Origin: an uncultured Campylobacter sp. | Lineage (GTDB): Bacteria; Campylobacterota; Campylobacteria; Campylobacterales; Campylobacteraceae | NCBI RefSeq assembly: GCF_937890585.1 | Contig: NZ_CALACG010000040.1 | Coordinates: forward strand, 1-8,453 | DNA length: 8,453 nucleotides | Direction of reading: 5' to 3' | Shown: one piece after another, positions 6,486 to 8,453 of the stretch | Layout: the number at the start of each line of letters is the position of its first letter | Numbering within the stretch: position 1 is the stretch's first letter | Notes under the pieces: generated by a model | Told to the model about the DNA's origin: nothing | What the model saw: the letters and a program-made list of their open reading frames with translations, nothing else | Database searches by the model: none | Translations under genes and position numbers: made by a program

Positions 6486-7316
6486 ATGAAAAAATTGCTC
6501 TTTTTGGCTGTTGGCGTGTTAAGTGCCTTAAATTTATATTCAGCTCAGATGATAAACGGCATCGCAGCTATCGTGGAGAACGAGCCTATCACGCTTTACG
6601 AGGTTTATAGTTTGAAGGAACAGCTAAAGACAACAGAGCAGGACGCTTTAAATTTGCTTATCAGAGATAGACTTGAAGATGCACAGATAAAAAACTTAAA
6701 TTTAAGCGTGACACCTTTTGAATTAAACGACAGGATCGAAGCGATCGCAAAGCAAAATGGTATGACAAATTCGCAGTTTAGAAGCTCTATCCAAGCTCAA
6801 GGTATGGACTTTTTGGACTTTAAAAACAACTTAGAGCACAAGATGCTTCAAGAAAAGCTTTACAAAAGCATAGCTGCTGAGGCTGGCAAAAATATAAATG
6901 AGCAAAAAGCAAAGGCGTATTTTGACGCTAATCCTGATAAATTTAAGGTCTTTAGCACCGCTAGAGTCGTAGTTTATAGAGCAAAAGACCCAGATCTGCT
7001 TGAAGCTCAAAAGACAAGCCCGAAGCTACTAGACGGCGTACAAACACAAGAGGTTAGTTTGGACTATCAAAGCATAGATCCAAGGCTTGCTGCTATCATC
7101 TCAAGCACAAATAACGGCGACTACACACAGCCTTTGCAAGGACCTGATAGCTTTGATATGTTTTTAGTAAAAGAGAAGATCGGCTCATACACACCAAGCT
7201 TTGCTGATGTAAAAGATAACGTTATAAACGAGCTTTACCAAGGCGAGCAAGAGAAATTAATGAGTGATTACTTCGAAAAACTCCGCGCAAAAGCAAAAAT
7301 TCAAATTCTAAGATAA
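6486..7316 (+). CDS. periplasmic SurA-like chaperone / peptidyl-prolyl isomerase
   Basis: The 276-residue precursor starts MKKLLFLAVG and has a signal peptide that probably ends after LYSA at residue 20, so the protein acts in the periplasm. Residues about 22-135 match the SurA N-terminal chaperone region (INGIAAIVENEPITLYEV, then helices with LIRDRLEDAQIK and DFLDFKNNLEHKMLQEKLYKSI). Residues about 140-232 occupy the place of a parvulin PPIase domain (YFDANPDKFKVFSTARVVVY, with FDMFLVKEKIGSYTPSF at the end). A C-terminal helix follows. Such proteins escort outer-membrane proteins to the BAM machinery. From memory C. jejuni Cj1289 is the positional counterpart. The ATG at 6486 is preferred over an in-frame TTG at 6441 because it gives a proper signal peptide and has AAAGG 7 bases upstream. 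The parvulin part is short and lacks the usual DLGW-type motif, so isomerase activity is doubtful. Confidence 0.88.
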   Translation: MKKLLFLAVGVLSALNLYSAQMINGIAAIVENEPITLYEVYSLKEQLKTTEQDALNLLIRDRLEDAQIKNLNLSVTPFELNDRIEAIAKQNGMTNSQFRSSIQAQGMDFLDFKNNLEHKMLQEKLYKSIAAEAGKNINEQKAKAYFDANPDKFKVFSTARVVVYRAKDPDLLEAQKTSPKLLDGVQTQEVSLDYQSIDPRLAAIISSTNNGDYTQPLQGPDSFDMFLVKEKIGSYTPSFADVKDNVINELYQGEQEKLMSDYFEKLRAKAKIQILR

Positions 7317-7320
7317 CTTC

Positions 7321-7349
7321 AAATTTAGCCATCTTTGGTGGCTAAATTT
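7321..7349 (+). terminator. hairpin after the SurA-like gene
   Basis: A perfect 11-bp stem (AAATTTAGCCA pairing with TGGCTAAATTT) closes a 7-base loop and starts 4 bp after the chaperone stop codon. The T residues lie in the stem end rather than in a separate tract, so by itself it is a modest intrinsic terminator. Confidence 0.65.
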
Positions 7350-7371
7350 CATCCTATAATAATCATGAGTT

Positions 7372-7390
7372 TAGTTTTTAAACAAAACTA
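7372..7390. terminator. second hairpin with T run, between convergent genes
   Basis: TAGTTTT and AAAACTA form a 7-bp A/T-rich stem with a 5-base loop, followed rightward by TTTTT at 7391-7395, which runs into the stop codon of the leftward gene. It could end rightward transcription from the chaperone gene. Read leftward, it sits just after the stop of the AT-rich gene. The weak stem lowers confidence. Confidence 0.4.
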
Positions 7391-7393
7391 TTT

Positions 7394-8453
7394 TTAGCAA
7401 TCCTTATTATTTAAATACTCCAAAATTAACCCCATTTTACGCCTTTGGCTTTCATTGCCATTTTTAGATATGTTTTCAAATACACCTAGAATTTTATTTT
7501 TAAGCTTTTTGGCTTCTGGATGCCTATCAGGGTGTAAAAATTTCACTGCACTATATACAAAATCTTTATTCGCATAGCAATATTTTTCTAAGTCTTCACT
7601 TTTTATTTTAGATGACAATACTTCTGATATTGGACCTTTACTCATGAAAATATTTTCTTTTATACCTTCTGCAGTAGATATTTTAAAAAACTCTTTTTCA
7701 TACATAAGCTCATTGTATAAATCTCTGATTTGGTCATCAAAGCCATTCATTTTATTGATAGTCTCTGTATCAAAATATTCATATTGTTTATTGTCAAATA
7801 TAGATTTTAAATGTTTTAATAATACTTCGATAGCAAATTTATGATATTTTTCTTTATGTTTTTCGTCAAATTCTCCTAGTTTTTCTATATATAATAAAAA
7901 AGAATCAAATTCTACTATATCTAATATTCTTTCCTTATTTTCTTCTAAATAACCAAAAAGCTTATTTGTAAAGTCAAAATTTTTGTATTGCAAATCATAT
8001 ATACCATTAAAGTATTCATTTATAATGCTATTTTTTACTTCTTCAAATTGCTCCCTCTCTATTAGCCTCCCAACTATTTTTTTAAATTCATCAGCATCTA
8101 TAATCGATCTTTTTACATAAGAAAATATATTTAAACTTAGTTGATGATAGTCTACATCTTTAGAAAATATTAATGCGTCTACATTACTCATATTTTTAAA
8201 CAAACCAAATATATCCTGCAATTCGCCATAAAAATTTCTTACACCAAAAAATTGTTCAACTTTACTTAGTGAATTCATAGAGTTTATAACAGATATTCCC
8301 AATATAAACATCAAAATACAATTCTTTATTTTTCTATGATTTTCTTCTATATTCTCCAAATATTCATGATAATCATTTAGTGCATTTATAGCTCGTCTAA
8401 TTACCCTAATATTATTTATCTCATGTTTTTTAAAATATTGTCGTGCCACTTCT
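7394..8453 (-). CDS. AT-rich hypothetical protein with HPD motif, 5' end outside window
   Basis: I do not recognise this protein. At least 351 residues are visible. The frame stays open to the right edge and the first possible start there is only a GTG (8447-8449), so the gene probably continues beyond the window and residue numbers count from that GTG. The start of the visible part, INNIRVIRRAINALNDY (11-27), resembles the helical lid after the ATPase core in KAP-type and other AAA+-like P-loop proteins, but no Walker motif is present in the window. Residues 44-56 (CILMFILGISVIN) are hydrophobic. The rest is mostly charged helix rich in K, E, F, Y, I and N. Near the end, KFLHPDRHPEAKKLKNKI (303-320) resembles the helix II-HPD-helix III core of a DnaJ J-domain. 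Base composition differs from the neighbours: 10 G/C in 60 at 7801-7860 against 25 in 60 at 5581-5640. This suggests recent acquisition. A defence or other accessory role is conceivable but unsupported. Confidence 0.75.
   Translation of the reverse strand, partial: EVARQYFKKHEINNIRVIRRAINALNDYHEYLENIEENHRKIKNCILMFILGISVINSMNSLSKVEQFFGVRNFYGELQDIFGLFKNMSNVDALIFSKDVDYHQLSLNIFSYVKRSIIDADEFKKIVGRLIEREQFEEVKNSIINEYFNGIYDLQYKNFDFTNKLFGYLEENKERILDIVEFDSFLLYIEKLGEFDEKHKEKYHKFAIEVLLKHLKSIFDNKQYEYFDTETINKMNGFDDQIRDLYNELMYEKEFFKISTAEGIKENIFMSKGPISEVLSSKIKSEDLEKYCYANKDFVYSAVKFLHPDRHPEAKKLKNKILGVFENISKNGNESQRRKMGLILEYLNNKDC

Noticed and set aside
7355..7398. TATAAT followed by a 10-codon frame beginning ATGAGTTTAG, perhaps the broken start of a lost gene
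   Set aside because: There is no ribosome binding site, the frame is very short, and it overlaps a hairpin with a T run, so a terminator explains it better.
1..8453. Search for CRISPR repeats, tRNA or rRNA genes and insertion sequences
   Set aside because: No regularly spaced direct repeats, cloverleaf-like sequences, rRNA segments or transposase-like frames were seen by eye.

Overview
The window looks like the chromosome of a Campylobacter with moderate GC, of the C. concisus / curvus / showae type rather than the very AT-rich C. jejuni. The evidence is the frequent AAATTT words, AAGGA ribosome binding sites, TATAAT -10 boxes without clear -35 boxes, and a gene order of gltX, malic enzyme, upp and mqnA with a divergent SurA-like gene. 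From memory this matches the C. jejuni block Cj1288c-Cj1287c-Cj1286c-Cj1285c with Cj1289. The species is inferred; no database was searched.

Layout. Positions 1-88 hold a possible tail of a rightward gene and a strong bidirectional hairpin terminator. A leftward flotillin/SPFH membrane protein gene (89-1513) has its own promoter. A leftward cluster follows, in transcription order: upp (uracil salvage), a barnase-type ribonuclease, a barstar-type inhibitor, and mqnA (first step of the futalosine route to menaquinone). The last three genes are joined by 4-bp ATGA overlaps, and the ribonuclease begins only 9 bp after upp. Upstream of that, gltX and a short malic enzyme form another ATGA-coupled pair that ends in a hairpin terminator at 3758-3781. 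A 70-bp gap carries two overlapping, opposed TATAAT boxes and separates gltX from a rightward gene for a secreted SurA-like chaperone (6486-7316). The right edge (7394-8453) is a much more AT-rich partial gene of unknown function with an HPD motif near its C-terminus.

How the genes work together. Most of the block is housekeeping: Glu-tRNA charging, malate decarboxylation to pyruvate, uracil salvage, menaquinone synthesis and outer-membrane protein folding. The accessory parts are the barnase/barstar pair set between upp and mqnA, and the AT-rich gene on the right. The ribonuclease keeps every catalytic residue of barnase that I could align and has an N-terminal membrane segment, so it probably acts outside the cytoplasm, with the barstar-like protein guarding the cytoplasm. 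No CRISPR array, tRNA, rRNA or insertion sequence was seen, and no gene-free stretch exceeds about 100 bp.
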